Source: JAWXCF01 sp034440515 (GTDB taxonomy: Bacteria; Bacteroidota; Bacteroidia; CAILMK01). Taken from it: a stretch of 33,999 nucleotides of DNA. Shown here in pieces: positions 1 through 7,404 of this stretch. A program made the position numbers and the translations under genes. The notes beneath the pieces were generated by a model. The model did not search any database and had not been told where the DNA came from. It worked only from the letters and a program-made list of their open reading frames with translations. Each line of letters begins with the position of its first letter. The first letter of the stretch is position 1. Where the stretch lies: the NCBI GenBank assembly GCA_034440515.1, contig JAWXCF010000009.1, positions 1-33,999 of the forward strand. The letters run 5' to 3'.

Positions 1-1
1 A

Positions 2-76
2 AACTACATTGTAAAAGTTGACCAGATAGAGGGTAAATTCAGCTACAGCAAGAAAACTAATATTAACAATAGATAA
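2..76 (+). CDS. 3' end of an upstream gene (partial)
   Basis: One frame is open from the left edge to a TAA stop at 74-76 and encodes 24 residues beginning NYIVKVDQIEG. The other two forward frames are closed by early stops. The pattern Y-I-V-K-V ... G ... S-K-K resembles the last strands of a T9SS type A sorting domain, which would fit the neighbouring gene that starts only 15 bases later, possibly in the same transcript. The fragment is too short to assign a function, and the frame could be open by chance. Confidence 0.45.
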   Translation, partial: NYIVKVDQIEGKFSYSKKTNINNR

Positions 77-91
77 GCCTAAGTAAGAATT

Positions 92-1081
92 ATGAAAAAT
101 AAAACATTTGCATTGCTATTATTAATAGCAACATTATTCTCTTTGCCCAATTTTGCGCAAGTTGAGGTCAGATATGGCGGAAAGTTGTCAATAGGGGGCA
201 ATTTCTTAGGTATGCCAACTAGTTCACAATCCACCCTATATACAGCAAATGACGACTATGCTCTATATGTGAAGTTTGATAATAGTAATGGCTGGAAATG
301 TGCTGTTAAAACTAATTTAACTGGACCTGATGCAACAAGCTATGAAGTTGTTAAAAACAATAATACAACGGGCTCCTTTTATGTACATAAAGATGGCTGG
401 ATATTTTCTGATGGGGTATATCTGGGGTCAGATATAAACATAAAAGAAAATAGAGTAAGAACGGTAAAAGCCTTAGATAAAATATCTGCTATACCTGTAT
501 ATACCTATAAATATAAAACTTTCACTATAGAGAAGGGTCCAGATAAAGGTCTAGAATCTGCTTCAGATACCAACCTACACATGGGAGTAATAGCACAAGA
601 TGTACAGAAAATAGCACCCTATATGGTGAGAGAGGTAAAAAATGGGAAATTGGCAGTAGATTATATGCAATTAATTCCATTAGCATTAGATGGTGTAAAT
701 GAACTAAATATAGAATTGCAAAAGACAAAAGCTGAACTTGATTTGCTAAAAGCTCGCTACAATAAATTAGAAGAATCATTAAATACTGAACAAGGGAACA
801 AATCTGCTAAAAGTGTAGGTTTAAATTTTAATTTATTTCAAAATGCACCCAATCCATTTACAGAAGAGACTAAAATTGAGTATGAATTAGGTAGTTACTA
901 CAAAATAGCATTTATATACATATTTAACTTGCAAGGAAGTATGATAGCAAGCTACCCATTAACAAACAATAAAGGGGTGGTATTGGTAAAAGGTAATGAT
1001 TTGAATGCAGGTATGTATTTATACTCATTGATAGTAGATGGAATGGAAATAGATACCAAAAGAATGATATTGACTAAGTAA
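92..1081 (+). CDS. Secreted protein with S74 chaperone-type domain and T9SS type A sorting domain
   Basis: The 329-residue product begins with a Sec signal peptide (residues 1-22, ending FAQ). Residues about 112-200 match the intramolecular chaperone domain of peptidase family S74: GSDINIKEN (113-120, with the Ser113-Asp114 and Lys118 typical of the self-cleavage site) followed by MGVIAQDVQ (164-172). Residues about 200-232 are a heptad-rich coiled coil (NELNIELQKTKAELDLLKAR), as usual after S74 domains in trimeric fibres. From residue 247 to the end is a type A T9SS sorting domain (FQNAPNPF, then GMYLYSL and a final KRMILTK). Such proteins are exported by T9SS and are probably anchored or released at the surface as trimers. 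S74 self-cleavage in a T9SS cargo would release the C-terminal part, so whether the site is active matters. ATG start chosen because the signal peptide begins there; an intrinsic terminator follows. Confidence 0.85.
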   Translation: MKNKTFALLLLIATLFSLPNFAQVEVRYGGKLSIGGNFLGMPTSSQSTLYTANDDYALYVKFDNSNGWKCAVKTNLTGPDATSYEVVKNNNTTGSFYVHKDGWIFSDGVYLGSDINIKENRVRTVKALDKISAIPVYTYKYKTFTIEKGPDKGLESASDTNLHMGVIAQDVQKIAPYMVREVKNGKLAVDYMQLIPLALDGVNELNIELQKTKAELDLLKARYNKLEESLNTEQGNKSAKSVGLNFNLFQNAPNPFTEETKIEYELGSYYKIAFIYIFNLQGSMIASYPLTNNKGVVLVKGNDLNAGMYLYSLIVDGMEIDTKRMILTK

Positions 1082-1108
1082 CTAACAGTTTCTGAAAATT
1101 ATAAACTT

Positions 1109-1140
1109 CCCGTACTTTTAATTAAGTGCGGGATTTTTTT
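1109..1140 (+). terminator. Intrinsic terminator after the S74/T9SS gene
   Basis: Arms CCCGTACTT (1109-1117) and AAGTGCGGG (1124-1132) form a 9-base-pair stem with one G-U pair and a six-base loop, followed by A and seven T (1134-1140). It lies 28 bases after the stop codon of the gene at 92-1081. The opposite strand lacks a good T run, so it would serve the convergent gene (ending at 1159) only weakly. Confidence 0.85.
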
Positions 1141-1158
1141 GTATCTCCCCGCTTCTAC

Positions 1159-1902
1159 CTACTCAGCCTCCACTACTTGGCTAAAGTGGAGCAGCAATTC
1201 GGGGCTTTCTTCTAATATGTTGCCTACAACTACTATGTCTGCACCAGCTGTGCAGGCTTTGCTAATATCATCTGTAGTGCGCATACCCCCACCTACTATC
1301 ATGGGTATATTTATATGATTGCGTACGGTGCTAATCATTTCAACAGATATGGGTTTTGCGGCACCACTGCCGGCATCCATATATATGGTTTTTAGTCCCA
1401 GCATTTCTCCAGCTATGGCTGTTGCGGCAGCTATGTCGGATTTGTTGTGTGGTATTGGGAATGTATGGCTAATGTAACTGGCTGTAGTTGGTGCGCCACT
1501 ATCTATTAACATATAGCCAGTGGCGATAACGTCTAGTTGGGTTTGCCTAAGTAGGGGTGCAGCCTCTACGTGCCTGCCGATAAGTAAGTCTGGGTTTCTG
1601 CCAGATATTAATGAGAGAAACAGTAGGGCATCTGCATTGGGTACTATCTGCATTAGACTACCTGGGAAAAGTATTACAGGGATATTTGTCAACTGTTTTA
1701 CTGTATTCACACAGGTTTGCATTACGTTGTCCACAAGTAAACTTCCGCCGATAAATATGTAAGAAATGTTGGCCTCAACTGCCAGTCCACAAATGTGTTG
1801 TAAACGGGCAATTGGGTATTTGTCCGGGTCTATCAGCAAGGCTAGCTGCTTTTTATTTGTTGATTTTGCTTCTAAAAAAAGCCGATAAACTACCCCGTTC
1901 AT
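1159..1902 (-). CDS. Geranylgeranylglyceryl/heptaprenylglyceryl phosphate synthase family protein
   Basis: This 247-residue TIM-barrel protein has the motifs of the GGGPS/PcrB family, which joins a polyprenyl diphosphate to sn-glycerol-1-phosphate through an ether bond. Visible motifs are LLIDPDK (22-28), FIGGS (50-54), SLISGRNPDLLIG (97-109, prenyl/diphosphate region), YMDAGSGA (174-181, where most family members have Glu instead of Asp176) and VGGGMRT (203-209, phosphate binding). Length is normal for the bacterial group II enzymes. Family knowledge: these are common in Bacteroidota, but the ether lipid they make there is poorly defined. The gene is divergent from nrdJ and has a TAnnTTTG promoter 39 bases upstream. 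Substrate chain length cannot be read from the sequence. Confidence 0.9.
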   Translation of the reverse strand: MNGVVYRLFLEAKSTNKKQLALLIDPDKYPIARLQHICGLAVEANISYIFIGGSLLVDNVMQTCVNTVKQLTNIPVILFPGSLMQIVPNADALLFLSLISGRNPDLLIGRHVEAAPLLRQTQLDVIATGYMLIDSGAPTTASYISHTFPIPHNKSDIAAATAIAGEMLGLKTIYMDAGSGAAKPISVEMISTVRNHINIPMIVGGGMRTTDDISKACTAGADIVVVGNILEESPELLLHFSQVVEAE

Positions 1903-1940
1903 TCTGTGTATAATTGGCCTGTAGTAGCCAGAATTATGTG

Positions 1941-1948
1941 CAAATATA
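1941..1948 (-). promoter_or_regulatory. Probable promoter of the GGGPS-family gene
   Basis: The reverse strand reads TATATTTG, a perfect match to the Bacteroidota -7 element TAnnTTTG, about 39 bases before the ATG. No convincing TTTG -33 element lies 17-23 bases upstream, so strength is uncertain. Confidence 0.5.
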
Positions 1949-2164
1949 AAGTTAGCAACTTGAATGAAGGCACAGATTAGGTAAATGAAAACCTATCAGT
2001 AACTCCCTGCGTTATACCCTACAATTTATCCCCAACCAAATAGTTGATTTTTTCCAATGTTTCCTTAATGTTAACATAATTTATGGAAATTGTTAATAGA
2101 GTTTATCCACCGATTGTGGGTATTAATGGAGTGTACATTGAAACATATATGTAGTCTATCACGC

Positions 2165-2172
2165 TATTTTTG
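2165..2172 (+). promoter_or_regulatory. Probable nrdJ promoter (-7 element)
   Basis: TATTTTTG matches TAnnTTTG exactly, giving a leader of roughly 85-90 bases before the ATG at 2266. A TTG at 2138-2140 is 24 bases upstream, a little far for the -33 element, so the core is imperfect or the promoter is activator dependent. Confidence 0.45.
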
Positions 2173-2265
2173 ACCTATAGATTTTGAGAAGAACCATACC
2201 GAAATGTTGGCTAAACCCCTGCAATATTAGGCTACAAGGCTCTGACCAATACACCAATTATAAAT

Positions 2266-5200
2266 ATGAGCACCCGCGAAAGAAAGAACAAAGAAAATGA
2301 ATCGGCCACAGCCATAAAAGGCTTGCGGATAAACCGATACTTCACCCAAGAGGGTAATGGCCCCTTTGCAACCTACCAATTTGAAAATCGCAGCAGTCTA
2401 ATTAGAAATCCTGCTGGCGATACGGTATTTGAAATGCACAACGTAGAGGTTCCTAAGTCTTGGAGCCAAGTAGCTACAGACATATTAGCACAGAAATATT
2501 TTCGTAGAACAGGTGTACCTCAACTAGATGGCAGCATTACTGGTGAAACAAGCATCAAACAAACGGCACATCGTATGGCTGACTGTTGGCGTACTTGGGG
2601 GGAGCGTTATAACTATTTTGCCAGCCCTAGTGATGCATCGGCATTTTATGATGAATTAGCCTATATGTTGGTGGGTCAAATGGCAGCACCTAACAGCCCG
2701 CAGTGGTTTAATACTGGTTTGCACAACAGTTATGGCATTACAGGTGGTCCACAAGGTCACTTTTTTGTAAATCCTGATACTGAGCAACTAGAGCGCAGCA
2801 CATCAGCCTATGAAAGACCACAACCACACGCTTGTTTCATATTGTCAGTTAAAGATGATTTGGTAAATGAAGGTGGTATAATGGACTTATGGGTACGTGA
2901 GGCAAGAATATTTAAGTACGGATCTGGTGTTGGTACAAACTTTAGCGATATACGTGGTGCGAATGAGGGATTGAGCGGTGGTGGACATAGTAGTGGGTTG
3001 ATGAGTTTCTTAAAGGTAGGTGATAGAGCAGCAGGAGCAATAAAAAGTGGCGGTACTACCAGACGTGCAGCTAAAATGGTGGTGCTAGATATGAACCACC
3101 CAGAAATAGAGGAATTTATAAATTGGAAAGTAGAGGAGGAGAAAAAAGTAGCAGCGCTAATAGCATCTGGTTACAGCAGCGACTATGAGGGTGAAGCATA
3201 CAGAACCGTAAGTGGTCAAAACAGCAATAACTCAGTAAGAATACCCAATGAGTTTATGGCTGCAGTAAAGAATGATAGTAATTGGGACCTAATAGCTAGA
3301 ACAGACGGCAGGGTGATGAAATCTATCCCAGCACGCAAACTGTGGGGTGATATTGGCTTTGCAGCGTGGGCTTGTGCAGACCCAGGAGTACAGTTTGAAA
3401 CAACTATAAATGAGTGGCATACTTGCCCCGAGGGTGGTAACATTCGTGCCAGCAACCCTTGTAGTGAATATATGTTCCTAGACGATACAGCTTGTAATCT
3501 AGCCAGCATTAATTTAAGGAAATTTTTTGATGATGAAACGCATCAGTTTAATGTAGAGGGCTTTGAACACGCCTGTAGATTGTGGACTATCGTACTAGAG
3601 ATAAGTGTATTGATGGCACAATTCCCAAGTGAGCAGGTAGCCCAATTAAGCTATGAATACCGTACCCTTGGTTTGGGTTATGCTAACCTGGGTGCTATGC
3701 TAATGGTAGCAGGAATACCGTATGATAGTGATAAAGCATTCGCAATAGGAGGTTCTATTACAGCCATTATGACGGGTGTCAGCTATGCCACTAGTGCAGA
3801 AATGGCTGAGCAGTTCGGTGCATTCAAACAATATGAGAAAAATAAGGCGCATATGCTTAGGGTTATTAGAAACCATAGATACGCTGCCTATAATGCAACC
3901 GATGCCTACGAAGGTCTAGAAATTAAACCTACTGGCATCAGCGCAAAAGAATGCCCAGATTATTTGCTGCGGGCAGCTTGTAATGCTTGGGATAATGCCC
4001 TAAGACTGGGTGAAAAACACGGCTATCGCAATGCTCAGGCTACCGTATTGGCGCCAACTGGTACCATAGGCCTGGTAATGGATTGTGACACCACAGGTGT
4101 AGAGCCAGACTTTGCCTTAGTTAAGTTTAAGAAATTAAGTGGTGGTGGTTACTTTAAAATTATAAACCAAGCTATTCCTCCTGCATTGCGCAGTTTAGGT
4201 TATGCTCCACACGAGGTTGAAACCATAGTTGACTATGCTAAGGGTAAAGGTACCCTAGCTGGTGCACCTGGAGTAAACTTTGAAAGTCTATATGCCAAAG
4301 GCTTTAAGCAAAACGACATAGAGGTGGTAGATAAAGCTATGCAAAGTGCATTTGATATAGAGTTTGCTTTTAATGTTTGGACGCTGGGCGAAGATTGTCT
4401 AAAACGATTGGGCTTTAAGAAAGAACAATATCAAGACGGATCATTTAACCTATTGCGTGCATTAGGATTTACACGTGAGCAAATAAATGCTTCTAACCAG
4501 TATGTATGCGGTACTATGACAGTAGAGGGGGCACCATTCTTAAAAGATGAGCACCTTCCAGTATTTGACTGTGCCAATAAGTGTGGAAACATAGGTAGCA
4601 GATACATACACGCACACGGACACATTAGAATGATGGCTGCTGCACAACCCTTTATATCTGGTGCAATAAGTAAAACCATTAATTTGCCAAATGAGGCAGA
4701 ACTAGCCGAAGTTCAGGACTGTTATCAACTAAGTTGGAGCCTAGGTCTGAAAGCAAATGCCCTATATAGAGATGGTTGTAAACTAAGCCAACCGCTAAGT
4801 ACCAAAAGCGACAAGAAAGAAGATGAAATTGAAGTAAGTGAGCAAAACAATGTAATTGACCAAGTATTGGGCAATACAGCCGGGCTAACTATAGAAGACT
4901 TAACACCAGAGCAGGTGCTAGATGCAGCCAGAAGAATAATAAATGCAAGCAGTGATACCACATTTAAACGTCAACTAAGTACCATCGTTAAGCGTAAAAC
5001 TTTGCCAGGTCGTCGTAATGGCTTCACACAAAAGGCAAACGTAGGCGGCCAGACCATATTCGTGCGTACAGGCGAATACTCTGATGGTACCCTAGGGGAA
5101 ATATTTATAGATATGCATAAAGAGGGTGCCAGCTTCAGGTCATTAATGAACTGTTTTGCTATTGCGGTATCTGTAGGTATGCAATATGGTGTACCACTAG

Positions 5201-5643
5201 AGGAATATGTAGATAAATTTGTATTTACCCGCTTTGAACCAAGTGGTTATGTAGATCACCCTAATATTAAGTCTGCTACCAGCGTGGTTGATTATATATT
5301 TAAATTATTGGGCTTTGAGTACTTAAATCGTCAAGATTTGGTACAAGTACCTTCTAATGCAGCTGTGCCCAGTTCACAACCACACCAGTCTATTAATGCA
5401 GCAATAACTGAGGTAGTAAGCCAAAGCATTGATATGCCAGCAACTAATCTACAGACACCTGTAGAAGTAGCACAAGCTGAATTAAGTGCTGTACACGGTG
5501 GTAAACCAATGGATAGTGTAGATGAATTTCTAAGCAATATGATGGGCGATGCACCTCCCTGCAACGTATGTGGCCACATTACCCTACGTAATGGTACCTG
5601 CTACAAATGTTTGAACTGCGGTAACAGCCTAGGTTGTAGTTAA
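2266..5643 (+). CDS. nrdJ: Adenosylcobalamin-dependent (class II) ribonucleotide reductase
   Basis: This 1125-residue enzyme reduces ribonucleotides to deoxyribonucleotides with a radical generated from adenosylcobalamin, so it works with or without oxygen. Evidence: FKYGSGVGTNFSDIRG near residues 217-232; NPCSEYMFLDDTACNLASINL-type active-site segment near 397-417, where N-P-C-S-E supplies the Asn, radical Cys and Glu; APTGTIGLVMDCDTTGVEPD near 596-615; and a Cys-rich tail (CNVCGH...CYKCLNCG, about 1099-1121) like the Zn/redox tail of long NrdJ proteins. An insert at about 860-1000 contains a TSCPD-like domain (GRRNGFTQKANVGGQTIFVRTGEY), also typical of this subclass. No nrdA/nrdB/nrdD or nrdR lies nearby. 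The gene appears monocistronic, with its own terminator. The organism must obtain or make B12. Confidence 0.96.
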   Translation: MSTRERKNKENESATAIKGLRINRYFTQEGNGPFATYQFENRSSLIRNPAGDTVFEMHNVEVPKSWSQVATDILAQKYFRRTGVPQLDGSITGETSIKQTAHRMADCWRTWGERYNYFASPSDASAFYDELAYMLVGQMAAPNSPQWFNTGLHNSYGITGGPQGHFFVNPDTEQLERSTSAYERPQPHACFILSVKDDLVNEGGIMDLWVREARIFKYGSGVGTNFSDIRGANEGLSGGGHSSGLMSFLKVGDRAAGAIKSGGTTRRAAKMVVLDMNHPEIEEFINWKVEEEKKVAALIASGYSSDYEGEAYRTVSGQNSNNSVRIPNEFMAAVKNDSNWDLIARTDGRVMKSIPARKLWGDIGFAAWACADPGVQFETTINEWHTCPEGGNIRASNPCSEYMFLDDTACNLASINLRKFFDDETHQFNVEGFEHACRLWTIVLEISVLMAQFPSEQVAQLSYEYRTLGLGYANLGAMLMVAGIPYDSDKAFAIGGSITAIMTGVSYATSAEMAEQFGAFKQYEKNKAHMLRVIRNHRYAAYNATDAYEGLEIKPTGISAKECPDYLLRAACNAWDNALRLGEKHGYRNAQATVLAPTGTIGLVMDCDTTGVEPDFALVKFKKLSGGGYFKIINQAIPPALRSLGYAPHEVETIVDYAKGKGTLAGAPGVNFESLYAKGFKQNDIEVVDKAMQSAFDIEFAFNVWTLGEDCLKRLGFKKEQYQDGSFNLLRALGFTREQINASNQYVCGTMTVEGAPFLKDEHLPVFDCANKCGNIGSRYIHAHGHIRMMAAAQPFISGAISKTINLPNEAELAEVQDCYQLSWSLGLKANALYRDGCKLSQPLSTKSDKKEDEIEVSEQNNVIDQVLGNTAGLTIEDLTPEQVLDAARRIINASSDTTFKRQLSTIVKRKTLPGRRNGFTQKANVGGQTIFVRTGEYSDGTLGEIFIDMHKEGASFRSLMNCFAIAVSVGMQYGVPLEEYVDKFVFTRFEPSGYVDHPNIKSATSVVDYIFKLLGFEYLNRQDLVQVPSNAAVPSSQPHQSINAAITEVVSQSIDMPATNLQTPVEVAQAELSAVHGGKPMDSVDEFLSNMMGDAPPCNVCGHITLRNGTCYKCLNCGNSLGCS

Positions 5644-5682
5644 TATCGGATTGAACTAGATAAAATTGATTATAATTTGAGT

Positions 5683-5715
5683 AAATGCCTCTGCTCTACT
5701 GTAGGGGCATTTTTT
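5683..5715 (+). terminator. Terminator of nrdJ, shared with the convergent glycosyltransferase
   Basis: AAATGCCTCT (5683-5692) pairs with AGGGGCATTT (5703-5712) around a ten-base loop, and T runs from 5710 to 5715. The stop codon of the convergent gene (5696-5698) lies in the loop of the hairpin, so both genes end at the same structure; the reverse direction has a shorter T run. Confidence 0.8.
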
Positions 5716-6529
5716 GTTTGTAATTTTTACCTATTAGTTTTAATATGTTTCGATGCCAAGCAGACTTCGACTCCCAATTAAGTTTCGGTTGAATGGCTAG
5801 TTCCACATCAGTAATGGCTTTACTTAATTTATATTCAAATTTCAAAATGTGCTTAAATTCTTTGAAATTCCAATAATGATACACTTCATTTTCACAAGTT
5901 TTTACATTTTGTTGGTGACCTAGATACCAAGAAAACGATAACTGTTCCATCACGTGCTTAGGGTACATTGGAAACATCTCATCAACTTTATCAATTACTT
6001 TTTGTATTAATTCAGAATCAGTTGATTTAAAACCAATTACACCACAATTGTACATTTCAGCTTCCGAGCTGATATTAACCTCAGGATGATTTTTTAGAAA
6101 TTTGGAAATTTTTTGATTTAGTTTGGGTGATTTACTTTCATTCATTTTCCCCTCTGCAGTGTGAAATAACCGACCTTTAGTAGAAATGTGTTGAAAGAAA
6201 GAATCAATTTTTGACTTGAACTTTACATCAGTATCAAAATATATGAAGTTGCCATTATATTTGGTACAGGCATCAAGTATGGCGCAAGCTTTAATTCTAT
6301 GTACGAAACCATTTTTTCCCTTCCATTCTGTTAATTCTATCGTATTGATTTCTCTGATAATGGTCTGTGGCGGAATAAAATCTGAAATTAATTGAGCTTG
6401 GTCGGTATAGATGATAATTTGAAAGGGAAATTTTGTTCCATATATAGCTGTCAGGCTGTCGATTGCATATCGCAATTCATATTCATATTCTGCATTACCG
6501 TGAAACAGAAATAGTAGATAATTACTCAT
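5696..6529 (-). CDS. GT-A fold glycosyltransferase-like protein (GT8-like)
   Basis: The 277-residue product has a Rossmann-like nucleotide-sugar domain with a DxD motif in FIYFDTDVKF (Asp99-Thr-Asp101), expected to bind the metal and sugar nucleotide, then YNCGVIGFKS near residue 165, which resembles the acceptor-side motif of GT8-type enzymes. There is no signal peptide or membrane segment, so it is probably cytoplasmic. Start: an in-frame TTG at 6565 would add 12 residues, but those codons are the arms of the upstream msrA terminator, so the ATG at 6529 is preferred. That leaves almost no leader: the T run of the terminator ends on the base next to the ATG, so expression may depend on msrA read-through or an unseen internal promoter. 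Specific donor and acceptor are unknown. Confidence 0.65.
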   Translation of the reverse strand: MSNYLLFLFHGNAEYEYELRYAIDSLTAIYGTKFPFQIIIYTDQAQLISDFIPPQTIIREINTIELTEWKGKNGFVHRIKACAILDACTKYNGNFIYFDTDVKFKSKIDSFFQHISTKGRLFHTAEGKMNESKSPKLNQKISKFLKNHPEVNISSEAEMYNCGVIGFKSTDSELIQKVIDKVDEMFPMYPKHVMEQLSFSWYLGHQQNVKTCENEVYHYWNFKEFKHILKFEYKLSKAITDVELAIQPKLNWESKSAWHRNILKLIGKNYKQKMPLQ

Positions 6530-6563
6530 AAAAAAAGCCTGGACAAAACTAGTTCGTTCAGGC
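6530..6563 (-). terminator. Intrinsic terminator of msrA, abutting the next start codon
   Basis: On the reverse strand GCCTGAAC (6563-6556) pairs with GTCCAGGC (6544-6537) around an 11-base loop, followed by seven T (6536-6530). The next gene's ATG (6529-6527) follows with no gap. It lies 28 bases after the msrA stop. Confidence 0.8.
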
Positions 6564-6590
6564 AATATTAATTAAAATGTACAAAATGAC

Positions 6591-7280
6591 TTAGTTTTTC
6601 AACTTGTCTTTAAAAACTTTGTGAAACTTATCTAATTTAGGTTTCACTACAAATTGGCAATAGGGTTGGTCACCATTTTGATTATAGTAATCCTGATGAT
6701 AATCTTCAGCTTTGTAGTAATTGCTAAACGCAGTGATTTCCGTTACTATTGGGTTTTCAAAGGCGTGACTTTCATCTAGTTTTATCTTGTATTCTTCAGC
6801 TATTTTACGTTGATAGTCATTGTGAAAGAATATAGCAGATCGGTATTGCGTACCTGCGTCATTACCTTGACGGTTTAAAGTAGTTGGGTCGTGCACCTGC
6901 CAAAATACTTCTAATATTTCCGGTAGGCTGACTATTTTAGGGTCAAATGTAACCTGTACTACCTCTGCGTGGCCAGTTTGTGCGGTACAAACTTCTTTAT
7001 AGCTTGGGTTTACAACTGTACCACCACTATAGCCACTAGTTGCAGATATAACACCCTTAAGGTCTTGAAAAACAGCCTCTATACACCAGAAGCAACCAGC
7101 ACCTAATGTAATAATTTCTGTACCTTCTGGGTGAATTGCGCTAGTGATTGGTGCTTTAGTTGTACTTGTATTCATTTTAGTTGCGTTATTTTTTGTCTTT
7201 ACTTGTCCTTGACAGCTAATTATTGGTACCATAAGTACAATATACAGCCATAATTTGTGCGGGAAATTTATATAATTCAT
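6591..7280 (-). CDS. msrA: Peptide-methionine (S)-S-oxide reductase MsrA, lipoprotein form
   Basis: The enzyme repairs oxidised methionine by reducing the S-sulfoxide. The signature GAGCFWCIEAVF has the nucleophilic Cys63 and second Cys66, followed by SGYSGG; conserved HDPTTLNRQGNDAGTQYRSAIF and a final segment YCQFVVKPKLDKF complete the domain. The N-terminus is a lipoprotein signal with lipobox ISC (Cys23), so this copy is probably membrane anchored outside the cytoplasm, where it would repair envelope proteins. No MsrB domain is fused or adjacent. The residues after Cys23 (QGQVK) do not match the Bacteroidota surface-export signal, so a periplasm-facing location is more likely. Confidence 0.95.
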   Translation of the reverse strand: MNYINFPHKLWLYIVLMVPIISCQGQVKTKNNATKMNTSTTKAPITSAIHPEGTEIITLGAGCFWCIEAVFQDLKGVISATSGYSGGTVVNPSYKEVCTAQTGHAEVVQVTFDPKIVSLPEILEVFWQVHDPTTLNRQGNDAGTQYRSAIFFHNDYQRKIAEEYKIKLDESHAFENPIVTEITAFSNYYKAEDYHQDYYNQNGDQPYCQFVVKPKLDKFHKVFKDKLKN

Positions 7281-7362
7281 TTTAATTTTATTGTGTGCTT
7301 ATATTTTATAAGTAATGATAATGCTTAACGTATAGTTTCCGTATCATAGTCAGTAACAATTA

Positions 7363-7370
7363 TATATTTG
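7363..7370 (+). promoter_or_regulatory. Probable promoter of the 2-oxoglutarate/IPNS-type oxygenase gene
   Basis: TATATTTG is a perfect TAnnTTTG -7 element 35 bases before the ATG at 7405. The -33 position has TTTC (7336-7339) at a 23-base spacing, which is weak. Confidence 0.5.
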
Positions 7371-7404
7371 CATCGTTCTATTTCACTAAATCTAATACAA
7401 TTCT

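Larger units (their letters stand above)
1903..2265. other. Divergent intergenic region between the GGGPS gene and nrdJ
   Basis: These 363 bases contain no plausible gene. They hold a reverse promoter (1941-1948), two near-matches to the DnaA box TTATnCACA (TTATCCCCA at 2026-2034 and TTATCCACC at 2103-2111), a short imperfect dyad around the second (ATCCAC...GTGGGT, 2105-2121), an ACATATATGT palindrome (2143-2152), and a forward -7 element (2165-2172). The last three lie just where a regulator of ribonucleotide reductase would be expected to bind. I see no conserved cobalamin-riboswitch B12-box core. Confidence 0.55.

Noticed and set aside
1903..2265. Cobalamin riboswitch before the B12-dependent nrdJ
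   Set aside because: I looked for the conserved B12-box core and a paired expression platform and saw neither. A covariance-model search would settle it.
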